A stretch of DNA of 24,333 nt from Fluviibacter sp048859965 (lineage in GTDB: Bacteria; Pseudomonadota; Gammaproteobacteria; Burkholderiales; Rhodocyclaceae): the NCBI GenBank assembly GCA_048859965.1, contig JBLIZO010000048.1, positions 1-24,333 of the forward strand, read 5' to 3'. Within the stretch, counting starts at the first letter, position 1. Each line of letters starts with the position of its first letter. Made by a program: the position numbers and the translations under genes. This document shows positions 16,442 through 24,333 of the stretch, piece by piece. Under the pieces are notes generated by a model. The model was not told the origin of the DNA. It ran no database searches and saw nothing but the letters and a program-made list of their open reading frames with translations.

Positions 16442-16976
16442 TAAAGTGGGTGCGGTAAAAACGAAGCTCCTCAATCGACTCATGGATATCGGCCAGTGCC
16501 GTATGTGCGCTGGTCTTCTGAACTTGCGAGGACAGATCGGGCCGCCAGCGGCGACAGAGCTCCTTGAGTGTGCTCACGTCCAGGTTCCGGTAGTGAAACC
16601 AGTCAATCAATGTCGGCATGTAGCGCGCCATGAAACGGCGATCCTGGCAGATCGAGTTGCCACACATCGGGCTAATACCTTTACCGACCCAGCCCTGCAT
16701 GAAGTCCATCGCTGCCCGCTCCACTGCGGCCATGTCCATCGTCGAGGTTCGGACCCGTTCTGTCAGACCAGAGGCGCCGTGGGTTTTCGTATTCCAGTCA
16801 TCCATACCGGCCAGCACGGCATCGGGTTGATAAACCGCCCAGGCAGGCGATTCGGCCACCACATTCAAGTCGGCATCGGTCACCACCATCGCCAGTTCCA
16901 GAATCGTGTCCGAATCCGGATTCAATCCGGTCATTTCCATATCCAGCCAGACCAGTCGGCGTTGATCGATACCCAT
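16428..16976 (-). CDS. orn: Oligoribonuclease
   Basis: Orn is the DEDDh 3'-5' exoribonuclease that removes short RNA fragments, including the pGpG from cyclic di-GMP breakdown. The 182-residue product matches E. coli Orn (181). The catalytic residues are visible in WLDMEMTGL (D12, E14), GNSICQDRRF (aspartate of ExoII) and HTALADI (histidine and aspartate of ExoIII). HYRNLDVSTLKEL is family-typical. I chose the ATG at 16976 because GGAG lies 7 bases upstream and MGIDQRRLVWLD aligns with the family; a GTG at 17009 would add 11 hydrophobic residues. The gene is divergent from the M48 peptidase gene, and its stop overlaps the end of the convergent glycosyltransferase gene. Confidence 0.95.
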   Translation of the reverse strand: MGIDQRRLVWLDMEMTGLNPDSDTILELAMVVTDADLNVVAESPAWAVYQPDAVLAGMDDWNTKTHGASGLTERVRTSTMDMAAVERAAMDFMQGWVGKGISPMCGNSICQDRRFMARYMPTLIDWFHYRNLDVSTLKELCRRWRPDLSSQVQKTSAHTALADIHESIEELRFYRTHFIRAV

Positions 16977-17073
16977 AAACAAACTCCAAACCCAGATAAA
17001 CACAAACACGTGGCAGCGCTATAAACTGCTGCTCACGATAAGATTCCGGATTGTGTCATAACTCGTTCACCCT

Positions 17074-18333
17074 ATGTCAGCTATCACTATCGCCTTCCTG
17101 GCGCTTGTTTTTCTTAACTTCGGTATCCGTTTCTGGCTGACTCACAGACAGATCCAATCCGTCCGCAGCCACCGCCCGGCCGTGCCGAGCGCCTTCTCGA
17201 CAGCGATCACCCTGTCGTCGCATCAGAAAGCCGCCGACTACACGCTGGCCAAGCACACGCTGACACAGGTTCAATTGCTGGTCGAAACACTCTGGTTGCT
17301 CGCGCTCACGCTGGGCGGCGGCATCGACTGGCTGTACGGTCTCGCCGCCGACTGGGCGCCAACCGGTTCCGTGATCCTCTGCGGGCTTCTCTTCCTCGGT
17401 CTACTGGGCCTGGTGTCCGGCGCCATGGACCTGCCCTTCACCATTATCCGGCAGTTCGGCATTGAAGCCCGCTTCGGCTTCAACCGCATGACGCCGAAGC
17501 TCTTTATCACCGATCTGATACGCAGCACTGTCGTCGGCATACTCATTGCGCTACCCATCGTCTCACTGCTGCTCTGGCTGCTGGAGGGCGCCGGCCCGAT
17601 GAGCTGGCTCTGGGCCTGGCTGGCCTGGATGGGGTTCAATGCACTCCTCTTGTTTCTTTACCCCGTGCTGATCGCACCGCTGTTCAACAAGTTCAGCCCG
17701 ATGCCGGATTCAGCGCACAAGACCAAACTGAATGCGCTGCTCAAGCATTGCCAGTTCAACGCCAGCGGCCTGTACGTCATGGATGGCTCACGTCGTTCGG
17801 CCCATGCCAACGCCTACTTCACCGGCTTCGGGCGCCATCGCCGTATCGTGCTGTTTGACACGCTCATCGAGCAACTCACACCCGAGCAACTGGAAGCCGT
17901 ACTGGCGCACGAAATCGGCCATTACAAGCATCGGCATCTGCCGAAACGCCTGCTCAGCATGGCGCTGATCTCTCTGGCGCTACTCTGGACGCTGTTTCAG
18001 TTGTTACACGCCCCCTGGTTCTATCAGGATCTGGGGGTGAGCTTTGCCAACCCGGCTACGGCACTGGCGCTCTTCAGCCTCAGCATACCGCTCTGCCTGC
18101 TGCCGTTGGCACCGCTCAGCAACGCCCTATCACGTAAACACGAATATGAAGCCGATGCTTATGCCGCCGTGCAGAGCAGCGCCGACGAACTGATTGCCGC
18201 CCTCGTGACCATGTATCGGGAAAACGCCGCCACACTCACACCGGACCCGCTCTACTCCCTGTTCCATGATTCGCACCCGCCTGCAGCCTTGCGCGTTCAA
18301 CACCTGTCGCATCTGCCAGCGACCGCTCGCTAA
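17074..18333 (+). CDS. M48-family membrane metallopeptidase, Ste24/CAAX protease-like
   Basis: The product is a 419-residue integral membrane zinc protease. The N-terminal half has several helices and the Ste24-type segment IRQFGIEARFGFNRMTPKLF (125-144). The HEXXH site is HEIGH at 279-283 (H279, E280, H283), and the third ligand is probably E357 in SRKHEYEADAYA. This domain order fits the Ste24-like branch of M48 better than HtpX, which is shorter. Bacterial members are thought to act in membrane-protein or envelope quality control; bacteria generally lack CAAX-prenylated proteins, so the substrate is unknown. The stop is 3 bases before the rsgA start, which implies co-transcription. An orn, M48 peptidase and rsgA neighbourhood recurs in proteobacteria. 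Confidence 0.92.
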   Translation: MSAITIAFLALVFLNFGIRFWLTHRQIQSVRSHRPAVPSAFSTAITLSSHQKAADYTLAKHTLTQVQLLVETLWLLALTLGGGIDWLYGLAADWAPTGSVILCGLLFLGLLGLVSGAMDLPFTIIRQFGIEARFGFNRMTPKLFITDLIRSTVVGILIALPIVSLLLWLLEGAGPMSWLWAWLAWMGFNALLLFLYPVLIAPLFNKFSPMPDSAHKTKLNALLKHCQFNASGLYVMDGSRRSAHANAYFTGFGRHRRIVLFDTLIEQLTPEQLEAVLAHEIGHYKHRHLPKRLLSMALISLALLWTLFQLLHAPWFYQDLGVSFANPATALALFSLSIPLCLLPLAPLSNALSRKHEYEADAYAAVQSSADELIAALVTMYRENAATLTPDPLYSLFHDSHPPAALRVQHLSHLPATAR

Positions 18334-18336
18334 CGC

Positions 18337-19245
18337 ATGAACACAGGTGCCTTTACCGCCCGCGTCATTGCCAGCCATGGCCGACATTACGTGGCCAGCG
18401 ACGATCAGGAAAAACTGTGGCACTGTATTGCCCGCGGCAAGAAGCGGGATGTGGCCGTCAACGACCGGGTCACACTGACGGACCTGGGCAACTCCGGGGA
18501 CGTGAGCCAACCGCAGGCCGTCATCGAACAGATTGAGCCCCGTCGCAACCTCTTCAAACGCTCGGATCAGTTCAAGGAAAAAGCCATCGCCTCCAACGTC
18601 GATCAGGTCTGGTTCGTTGTCGCGACGGAGCCATCATTCGACCCCGAACTGCTCTCACGCGTACAAATCGCCTGCGCTGCCGAAGAGATTGACTTCACCA
18701 TCATTCTTAACAAAGCCGACCTCTCCGATCTGCTGCCGCGCGCTGAAGCACTCATTGCCCCATTCAAGGCCATTGGCACCCCGGTCATTCAAACCTCCAC
18801 CCTCACCGGGCAAGGTATCGATCAACTCCGGAACCAGATCAACGGCAAATCCACCGTACTGACCGGCCAATCCGGCATGGGCAAATCATCGCTCATCAAT
18901 GCGCTGGTACCGGATGCGCAAGCCACCATCGGTGACATCTCCCGCTATCTTGATACGGGCCGACATACCACCACCACGGTGCAGGCGTATCAGCTTAATG
19001 CGGAAAGCACGATCATCGACGTACCCGGCCTACAGGTCTTTGGCCTGTCGCACCTGAGCGATGAACAGATTCTGCTCGCCTTCGCGGAATTCCGCCCGCA
19101 TCTGGGCGATTGCCGGTTCCGCGATTGTCGGCATGACCAGGATCCCGGCTGCGCGCTACAGGCTGCCGTCAGCGCAGAATCGGCGACAGTAATCCGCTTG
19201 CAACTGTTACGCCAACTTTTAACCGACAATAAGTCGCGGCAATAA
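18337..19245 (+). CDS. rsgA: RsgA, 30S ribosome-maturation GTPase
   Basis: RsgA is a circularly permuted GTPase that checks late 30S subunit assembly and releases other maturation factors. The 302-residue product has an N-terminal OB-fold (about 1-70). The permuted GTPase motifs run as G4 NKAD (125-128), G1 GQSGMGKSS (177-185) and G3 DVPG (228-231). The C-terminal zinc finger is C259, C264, H266 and C272. The DTGRHTTTT segment is the family switch region. The ATG is 3 bases after the stop of the M48 peptidase gene, with no separate promoter visible. A bidirectional terminator follows. Confidence 0.96.
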   Translation: MNTGAFTARVIASHGRHYVASDDQEKLWHCIARGKKRDVAVNDRVTLTDLGNSGDVSQPQAVIEQIEPRRNLFKRSDQFKEKAIASNVDQVWFVVATEPSFDPELLSRVQIACAAEEIDFTIILNKADLSDLLPRAEALIAPFKAIGTPVIQTSTLTGQGIDQLRNQINGKSTVLTGQSGMGKSSLINALVPDAQATIGDISRYLDTGRHTTTTVQAYQLNAESTIIDVPGLQVFGLSHLSDEQILLAFAEFRPHLGDCRFRDCRHDQDPGCALQAAVSAESATVIRLQLLRQLLTDNKSRQ

Positions 19246-19246
19246 A

Positions 19247-19268
19247 AAACCGCCCCGGAGGGCGGTTT
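19247..19268. terminator. Bidirectional terminator between rsgA and the thiolase gene
   Basis: A perfect 9-bp stem (AAACCGCCC with GGGCGGTTT) has a four-base CGGA loop. On the plus strand the tail is TTTCTGTTT; on the minus strand it is TTTTTTATT. It can therefore stop both convergent transcripts. Confidence 0.88.
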
Positions 19269-19287
19269 CTGTTTCAAGCACTGCTGA

Positions 19288-20469
19288 TTAGCAACGTTCG
19301 AAAATCACGGCAATACCCTGGCCGCCACCGATACACATGGTGACGAGGCAGTATTTGCCGCCAACGCGTTGCAGTTCGTAGATGGCCTTGGTGGCGATGA
19401 AGGCACCCGAGCAACCGACCGGGTGACCCAGTGCGATGGCGCCACCGTTCGGGTTGGTCTTGGCCGGGTCCAGACCCAGCACCTTCGAAACCGACAACGC
19501 TTGAGCCGCAAAGGCTTCGTTCGATTCGATGACGTCCATCTGATCCAGCGTCAGACCGGCCTTTTTCAGCGCCAGGCGCGTTGCCGGAATCGGGCCTTCG
19601 CCCATGATGTCGTTCGGCACACCGGCGACGGCGTAAGACACCAGACGGGCCATCGGCTTGTGACCGGCGCTGGCGGCAACGGCGGCATCGGCCAACACGA
19701 AGAAGGCGGCGCCATCGTTGATGCCCGATGCGTTACCGGCGGTGACGGTACCGTCTTTCTTGAAGGCCGGTTTCATCTTGGCCAACGCTTCGATAGTGGT
19801 ACCGGCCTTGACGTATTCATCGGTATCAAACACAACTTCACCCTTACGGGTCTGTTTGACGATCGGCATGATCTGGGATTTGAAGTGGCCGGCAGCGATG
19901 GCAGCGGCAGCACGGCGCTGCGATTCAACCGCGAAGGCATCCTGCTGTTCACGGGTAATGCCATGTTTGGCGGCGAGGTTTTCTGCGGTGATACCCATGT
20001 GGCCAACGCCAAACGGGTCAGTCAGCACGGCGACCATGCTGTCAACAGCTTTCGAGTCACCCATGCGGGCACCGGTACGCATGGCCGGCAGCATGTAGGT
20101 GGCTTTGGACATGACTTCGACGCCACCGCCGATGGCGTAATCTGAATCGCCGAGCAGAATGTTCTGCGCCGAGGTCACGATACCTTGCAGGCCCGAGGCA
20201 CACAGACGGCTGACCTGCATGGCGACGGAATCCATCGACAGACCGGCCTGAATCGAGGCAACGCGCGAGACGTAGGCATAGCGCGAATCGGTCGGCATGG
20301 TCGTACCGACGGTCACGTAGTTGATGGCTTGCGGATCCACACCCGAGCGACCCACGGCTTCTTTCATCACGGCGCCGGCCAGTTCACACGGCTCCATATC
20401 CGACAGCGAGCCACCGAAAGCACCAATGGCCGAACGAACTGCACTCAGTACAACAACGTCTTTGCTCAT
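19288..20469 (-). CDS. Acetyl-CoA C-acyltransferase (thiolase, BktB/PhaA-like)
   Basis: The 393-residue thiolase condenses or cleaves acyl-CoA and acetyl-CoA. The catalytic residues are all visible: the nucleophile C90 in VSRLCASGLQG, H349 in ALGHPVG, and the acid/base C379 in MCIGGGQG. The NEAF motif lies in SNEAFAAQA. Overall wording of conserved segments is close to Ralstonia BktB (for example FDTDEYVKAGTTIE, GNASGINDGAA and LDPAKTNPNGGAIALGHP), so biosynthetic acetoacetyl- or ketovaleryl-CoA formation is possible. No PHA synthase or reductase gene is in the window to settle this. I chose the ATG at 20469 with GGAG about 8 bases upstream; a TTG at 20484 is less likely. It follows the CobD/CbiB-like gene by 33 bases on the same strand. 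Confidence 0.93.
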   Translation of the reverse strand: MSKDVVVLSAVRSAIGAFGGSLSDMEPCELAGAVMKEAVGRSGVDPQAINYVTVGTTMPTDSRYAYVSRVASIQAGLSMDSVAMQVSRLCASGLQGIVTSAQNILLGDSDYAIGGGVEVMSKATYMLPAMRTGARMGDSKAVDSMVAVLTDPFGVGHMGITAENLAAKHGITREQQDAFAVESQRRAAAAIAAGHFKSQIMPIVKQTRKGEVVFDTDEYVKAGTTIEALAKMKPAFKKDGTVTAGNASGINDGAAFFVLADAAVAASAGHKPMARLVSYAVAGVPNDIMGEGPIPATRLALKKAGLTLDQMDVIESNEAFAAQALSVSKVLGLDPAKTNPNGGAIALGHPVGCSGAFIATKAIYELQRVGGKYCLVTMCIGGGQGIAVIFERC

Positions 20470-20502
20470 GCTTATGTCTCCCAACTACGTTTTATTGATG
20501 AA

Positions 20503-21486
20503 TCAAACGCCCACCCAGGCGGCGAGCCCAACCACAGCGAGTAGTATCACCCACAAAACCAAAGCGCGCCAGACCAACCCAATGGCTGACGGCAAAACAG
20601 CCGGCGTTGCTTCCTCTCCGACCCCGATTTCGGGGCGATCCAAAACAATCTCATCTTCAATGACCGGGGATTCGCTCAGCGGACCACCCAGCTTAACGCC
20701 CAGTGCACCGGCGCCAGCCGCAACAATCACGCCAGCGGTATGGTCACGCCAGGTGCCTGCCTGCTCACGCCAACAATTAATGGCGTCTTCAAAGTTGCCC
20801 ACAATAGCGAAGGCCACCGCCGTCATACGCGCCGGTAACCAATCGACCAGGGCAAACGCCTGGCGGGCAAAAGCACCAAATTGGCGGCGTTTGACCTGCA
20901 CTTCTTCGGCAGCGTGTTCTCCCACGACTTCTTCATCTTTGCGGTCGCTACCGTTCCAGTGCGTGGCCAGAAAAGCAGTCAGGCGATAGAACACGGCACC
21001 GACCGGGCCAAAAATGACAAACCAGGCCAACACACCAAACACGTGCCGGTGCGAGGCCAATACGCCCGTTTCAATCGCCAGACGAGCAATTTCGTCGGAA
21101 CTGGCATTGTCCGGACACTCGCTGTTCCAAGCCTTCATGGCCTTACGGGCAGCCGGTACGTCGTCAGCCTGCAAGGCTTCGTTGACTTCGGTAAACGCAT
21201 GGCTGAATTGGCGGAAACCCAAGGTCAGGTAGAGGACCAGCACACCAAATGCCAAACCCAACAGCAGGTTGATGCTCGACAACACGACATCCAGGCAGAT
21301 GGTCAGCAATACGCCACCGCCCACCAACAGCAACCAGGCCAGGAAACCATGCTGACGGTTACCGGAATCAAAAACGTTCTCAACCCAGTTGGCCAGTCGG
21401 GTTAACGGCGCACCGACGACGCGCATATACGGCAGTGGACGAACCTGTTCAATCAGAAGCGCGAGAATCAAAACAACGAGTTTCAT
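20503..21486 (-). CDS. CobD/CbiB-family membrane protein (AmpE-related), role unknown
   Basis: The product is a 327-residue inner-membrane protein. It starts with MKLVVLILALLIEQVRPLPY, which is typical of the proteobacterial CobD/CbiB-related proteins. Hydrophobic helices lie at about 1-18, 48-92, 146-170 and 303-326. The conserved family region is HRHVFGVLAWFVIFGPVGAVFYRL, followed by the DWLPARMTAVAFAIVGNF block. CbiB attaches an aminopropanol arm to cobyric acid, and AmpE modulates AmpC beta-lactamase induction. No cobalamin or ampD gene is in the window, so neither role is supported here. The stretch at about 176-195 is charged (DRKDEEVVGEHAAEE) and probably cytoplasmic. It probably shares a transcript with the downstream thiolase gene. 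A 120-base gap upstream (21487-21606) may carry its promoter, but I see no strong hexamer pair there. Confidence 0.75.
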   Translation of the reverse strand: MKLVVLILALLIEQVRPLPYMRVVGAPLTRLANWVENVFDSGNRQHGFLAWLLLVGGGVLLTICLDVVLSSINLLLGLAFGVLVLYLTLGFRQFSHAFTEVNEALQADDVPAARKAMKAWNSECPDNASSDEIARLAIETGVLASHRHVFGVLAWFVIFGPVGAVFYRLTAFLATHWNGSDRKDEEVVGEHAAEEVQVKRRQFGAFARQAFALVDWLPARMTAVAFAIVGNFEDAINCWREQAGTWRDHTAGVIVAAGAGALGVKLGGPLSESPVIEDEIVLDRPEIGVGEEATPAVLPSAIGLVWRALVLWVILLAVVGLAAWVGV

Positions 21487-21606
21487 AAGTCTAAAAGCCT
21501 GTCAGTCGATTGGGCGGTCGTTACCAGAGCGGCACGACATCCCCATTGTCTGATCACGATAACATAATCAATGGCAGTTTATACAATCTTTGATTAGGGC
21601 TGGATC

Positions 21607-22239
21607 TCATGCGCCTGCTCTGAGAATACGCGAGAACTGTGCCAGCATACCGGCGGTCGCGCCCCAGATATACCGGCCCGCCCACGGAACTGTGAGGAAG
21701 GTTCGCCAGGCCCCACGGTAATACTGCGTTTCATGCCGCATATTGCGCGGGTCCACCAGAAAATCCAGCGGCACCTCAAAGATGTCGGCTACCTCACCCG
21801 CATCCGGCGTCAAGCGCGTGTCTTCGGCAACAAAGCCGACCAGAGGCGAGACGCTGAACCCCGTGCCCGTGTGATATTGCGGCATTTCAGCAAAAACGTC
21901 GACGGCGGTAGCGGGCAAGCCGATTTCTTCCTCGGCTTCGCGCAGCGCCGCCGTGAGTGGGCTCTCTCCGGCTTTCAAACCACCACCGGGAAAGCTGATC
22001 TGGCCGGCATGGTCACGCAGATGGTCGGTACGCTGGGTCAACAGCAACCTGAGCGGGCCACTGCGCTCACCAAGAATCGGCACAAGCACCGCCGCTGGCC
22101 GCCGCCCGGTCTGCAGGCGCTGGCGAATCTCCGGCGGAACCGGCTCATCGATCACCTCGGTGATCTCTCCCTGCGCAGACGTCCCACCGACTGGCAGAGC
22201 GGCGAAGGCAGCACGCAACTGGGCTGGTGTAATGCCCAT
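21607..22239 (-). CDS. Nudix hydrolase, CoA pyrophosphatase type
   Basis: The 210-residue protein belongs to the NudL/CoA diphosphatase branch, which splits coenzyme A into 4'-phosphopantetheine and 3',5'-ADP. The complete Nudix box is at residues 86-108 (G86, E92, R100-E101, E104-E105, G107). Just before it, at about 66-86, lies the NuCoA signature (LLTQRTDHLRDHAGQISFPG), which separates this group from other Nudix enzymes. The C-terminal region with VPLDFLVDPRN is also typical. The gene sits 15 bases after a terminator that follows yajQ, so it probably has some independent expression or depends on read-through. No clear promoter is seen. Its role may be turnover of CoA or oxidised CoA. Confidence 0.9.
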   Translation of the reverse strand: MGITPAQLRAAFAALPVGGTSAQGEITEVIDEPVPPEIRQRLQTGRRPAAVLVPILGERSGPLRLLLTQRTDHLRDHAGQISFPGGGLKAGESPLTAALREAEEEIGLPATAVDVFAEMPQYHTGTGFSVSPLVGFVAEDTRLTPDAGEVADIFEVPLDFLVDPRNMRHETQYYRGAWRTFLTVPWAGRYIWGATAGMLAQFSRILRAGA

Positions 22240-22254
22240 GTTTCACCTGTAAAA

Positions 22255-22274
22255 AAGGCGCCTGCAGGCGCCTT
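22255..22274 (-). terminator. Rho-independent terminator of the argG-yajQ operon
   Basis: A perfect 8-bp stem (AAGGCGCC with GGCGCCTT) has a TGCA loop, and on the minus strand it is followed by TTTT before the Nudix gene start. It lies 11 bases beyond the yajQ stop codon. Confidence 0.85.
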
Positions 22275-22285
22275 GATACGTCAGT

Positions 22286-22777
22286 TTATTCACGGAAGTT
22301 ACCGAACTGCAACGGCAGGTCCTTGATACCCTCCTTGACGAGGGCAATCGCCTCCTGCAGAAGATCACGCTTGGCGCCGCTGACGCGCACGGCCTCTCCC
22401 TGAATCGAGGCCTGCACCTTCAGCTTGGAATCCTTGAGCATGGCGACGATCTTTTTGGCGTGCGTCTGTTCGATACCGACGCGCACTTTCAGGTCCTGCT
22501 TGACCTTGTTACCACTGACTTTCTGGATCGAACCATGTTCGAGGCAACGCACATCAATGCCCTTGCCGGTCATTTCCGGCAACAGAATGCCCTGCATCTG
22601 GTCGAGCTGAAAATCATTGTCGGCATGCAGAACGATGGTTTTATCCTTTTCATTCAGTTCGGCCTTGGCATCCGAACCCTTGAAGTCGTAACGGTTGCCG
22701 ATCTTGCGGTTGGCGACATCGACGGCATTCTTCAATGACACCATATCGACTTCGGAGGTGATATCAAAACTGGGCAT
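22286..22777 (-). CDS. yajQ: YajQ-family protein (UPF0234), nucleotide-binding
   Basis: YajQ is a small soluble protein of two similar ferredoxin-like domains. Members bind nucleotides, and a Xanthomonas homologue is reported to bind cyclic di-GMP and act with a transcription factor. The 163-residue product has the conserved start MPSFDITSEVDM, then NRYDFKGSDA, QVQASIQGEAVRVSGAKRDLLQ-like wording (here KVQASIQGEAVRVSGAKRD) and the ending LPLQFGNFRE. I chose the ATG at 22777 because the family begins MPSFD; an upstream in-frame start at 22786 would overlap the ppnP stop. It starts 5 bases after the ppnP stop, as the last gene before a strong terminator. Confidence 0.95.
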   Translation of the reverse strand: MPSFDITSEVDMVSLKNAVDVANRKIGNRYDFKGSDAKAELNEKDKTIVLHADNDFQLDQMQGILLPEMTGKGIDVRCLEHGSIQKVSGNKVKQDLKVRVGIEQTHAKKIVAMLKDSKLKVQASIQGEAVRVSGAKRDLLQEAIALVKEGIKDLPLQFGNFRE

Positions 22778-22782
22778 GGCGA

Positions 22783-23094
22783 TCAACCGAAGTGACAGAC
22801 ATAGTGGTATGGCTCGTCGCAGGCGATTTCGAAAGACGAGTTACCCGGCACGTCAAACGACTGGCCCGCGCTGTAGGTCTTCCATTCGCTCTCGCCTTTG
22901 AGGCGAACACGACAGGCTCCGCCCACGCCTTCCATGACTTCCGGCGCACCGGTATTGAATGTCAGCGACGACGGCAGGATAACGCCGACCGTCTTTTTTG
23001 TGCCGTCAGCAAACTGGATGGTGTGACTCACGCACTTGCCGTCGAAATAGACATTTGCCGCTTTCACGACGGAAACATTATCGTATTGCGCCAT
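22783..23094 (-). CDS. ppnP: Pyrimidine/purine nucleoside phosphorylase (PpnP, DUF1255)
   Basis: PpnP is a small cupin-fold enzyme shown in E. coli (formerly YaiE) to phosphorolyse diverse nucleosides into free base and ribose-1-phosphate. The 103-residue product has the usual length. Family-typical segments are NVSVVKAANVYFDGKCVSH, KKTVGVILPSSLTFNTGAPEVMEG and YSAGQSFDVPGNSSFEI, ending CDEPYHYVCHFG. The ATG follows the stop of the preceding gene with no spacing (TAAATG), and a GGGGA just inside that gene can act as the ribosome binding site. This indicates coupled translation within the argG-DUF2788-ppnP-yajQ series. Confidence 0.93.
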   Translation of the reverse strand: MAQYDNVSVVKAANVYFDGKCVSHTIQFADGTKKTVGVILPSSLTFNTGAPEVMEGVGGACRVRLKGESEWKTYSAGQSFDVPGNSSFEIACDEPYHYVCHFG

Positions 23095-23319
23095 TTAAAT
23101 TCCCCATAGTTTCTGGATGATGCCTTTGGCGATGTAGCCAACCATCCCGAAGGCGAGTACAAAAAAGAGAATGGCGGTACCCCGCTTACCCGCCTTCGAT
23201 TTGATGGCGATCTCGGCAATGATGAACAACATGAAGAGAATAAATGCCGCGACGCCCCAGGTGGACATGAAATCGGCGATCTGCTCTTCGGTAAAGCCGA
23301 ACAGGGTGGGTTGTGTCAT
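23095..23319 (-). CDS. Small membrane protein, DUF2788 family
   Basis: The product has 74 residues and two predicted membrane helices, about 20-39 (STWGVAAFILFMLFIIAEIA) and 46-66, joined by a short basic loop, IKSKAGKRG. The N-terminus TLFGFTEEQIADF and the SKAGKRGT loop match my memory of DUF2788, a proteobacterial family without known function. Its start codon abuts the argG stop (TAAATG), and its own stop abuts the ppnP start in the same way. It must therefore be translated from within the end of argG, probably by coupling. Nothing here reveals a function. Confidence 0.85.
   Translation of the reverse strand: MTQPTLFGFTEEQIADFMSTWGVAAFILFMLFIIAEIAIKSKAGKRGTAILFFVLAFGMVGYIAKGIIQKLWGI

Positions 23320-24333
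<1,014 letters not shown>

Noticed and set aside
21487..21606. Promoter for the CobD/CbiB-like gene
   Set aside because: The gap is AT-rich and holds a TTGTAT and a TGTTAT 16 bases apart on the minus strand, but the matches are too poor to list as a feature.

Overview
The window is a stretch of conserved bacterial chromosome of roughly 55-60% GC (estimated by eye), packed with housekeeping genes. The gene set is proteobacterial: LolC/LolD lipoprotein export, GreB, HtpG, oligoribonuclease, YajQ, a DUF2788 protein, an FdxA-type seven-iron ferredoxin and an RpfE-like protein beside recJ. The mixture fits a gammaproteobacterium, perhaps an environmental or chemolithotrophic lineage such as Halothiobacillus or a relative. 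That taxonomic guess comes from gene content and remembered protein similarity, not from a search. I see no phage, insertion sequence, CRISPR array, tRNA or rRNA, and no gene-free stretch over 300 bases. The longest is the 244-base trxA-rho gap.

Layout. At 1-3609 (minus) lolC-lolD-comEC form an operon; comEC runs off the left edge. At 3694-6473 (plus) an RpfE-like gene overlaps recJ. At 6534-9065 (minus) lie greB and htpG, with a heat-shock-like promoter directly upstream of htpG. At 9242-11478 (plus) fabI is paired with a fused MaoC-like/phosphotransacetylase gene. At 11512-12331 (minus) are fdxA and a two-CBS-domain gene. At 12485-16441 (plus) come trxA, rho, rpmE and a membrane glycosyltransferase; trxA and rpmE have clear terminators, and rho and rpmE have structured leaders. 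orn (minus) converges on the glycosyltransferase with a short overlap. At 17074-19245 (plus) are a Ste24-like M48 peptidase and rsgA. From 24333 back to 19288 (minus) run argG (cut by the right edge), DUF2788, ppnP, yajQ, a terminator, a Nudix CoA pyrophosphatase, a CobD/CbiB-like membrane protein and a BktB-like thiolase.

The genes fall into several themes. RNA and transcription: Rho, GreB, Orn, RsgA and RpmE. Envelope and DNA: LolCD, ComEC, RecJ, the M48 peptidase and the glycosyltransferase. Acyl-CoA, fatty-acid and CoA metabolism: FabI, MaoC-PTA, thiolase and CoA pyrophosphatase. Redox and stress: TrxA, FdxA and HtpG.

I found no wholly new multi-gene system. The points most worth following are a MaoC domain that has lost its catalytic histidine within the MaoC-PTA fusion, a lysine/alanine/proline-rich tail on ArgG, the argG-DUF2788-ppnP junctions where each stop codon abuts the next start codon, a C-rich leader in front of rho, a hairpin leader in front of rpmE, a heat-shock-like htpG promoter, and palindromes in the greB/fabI divergent region.
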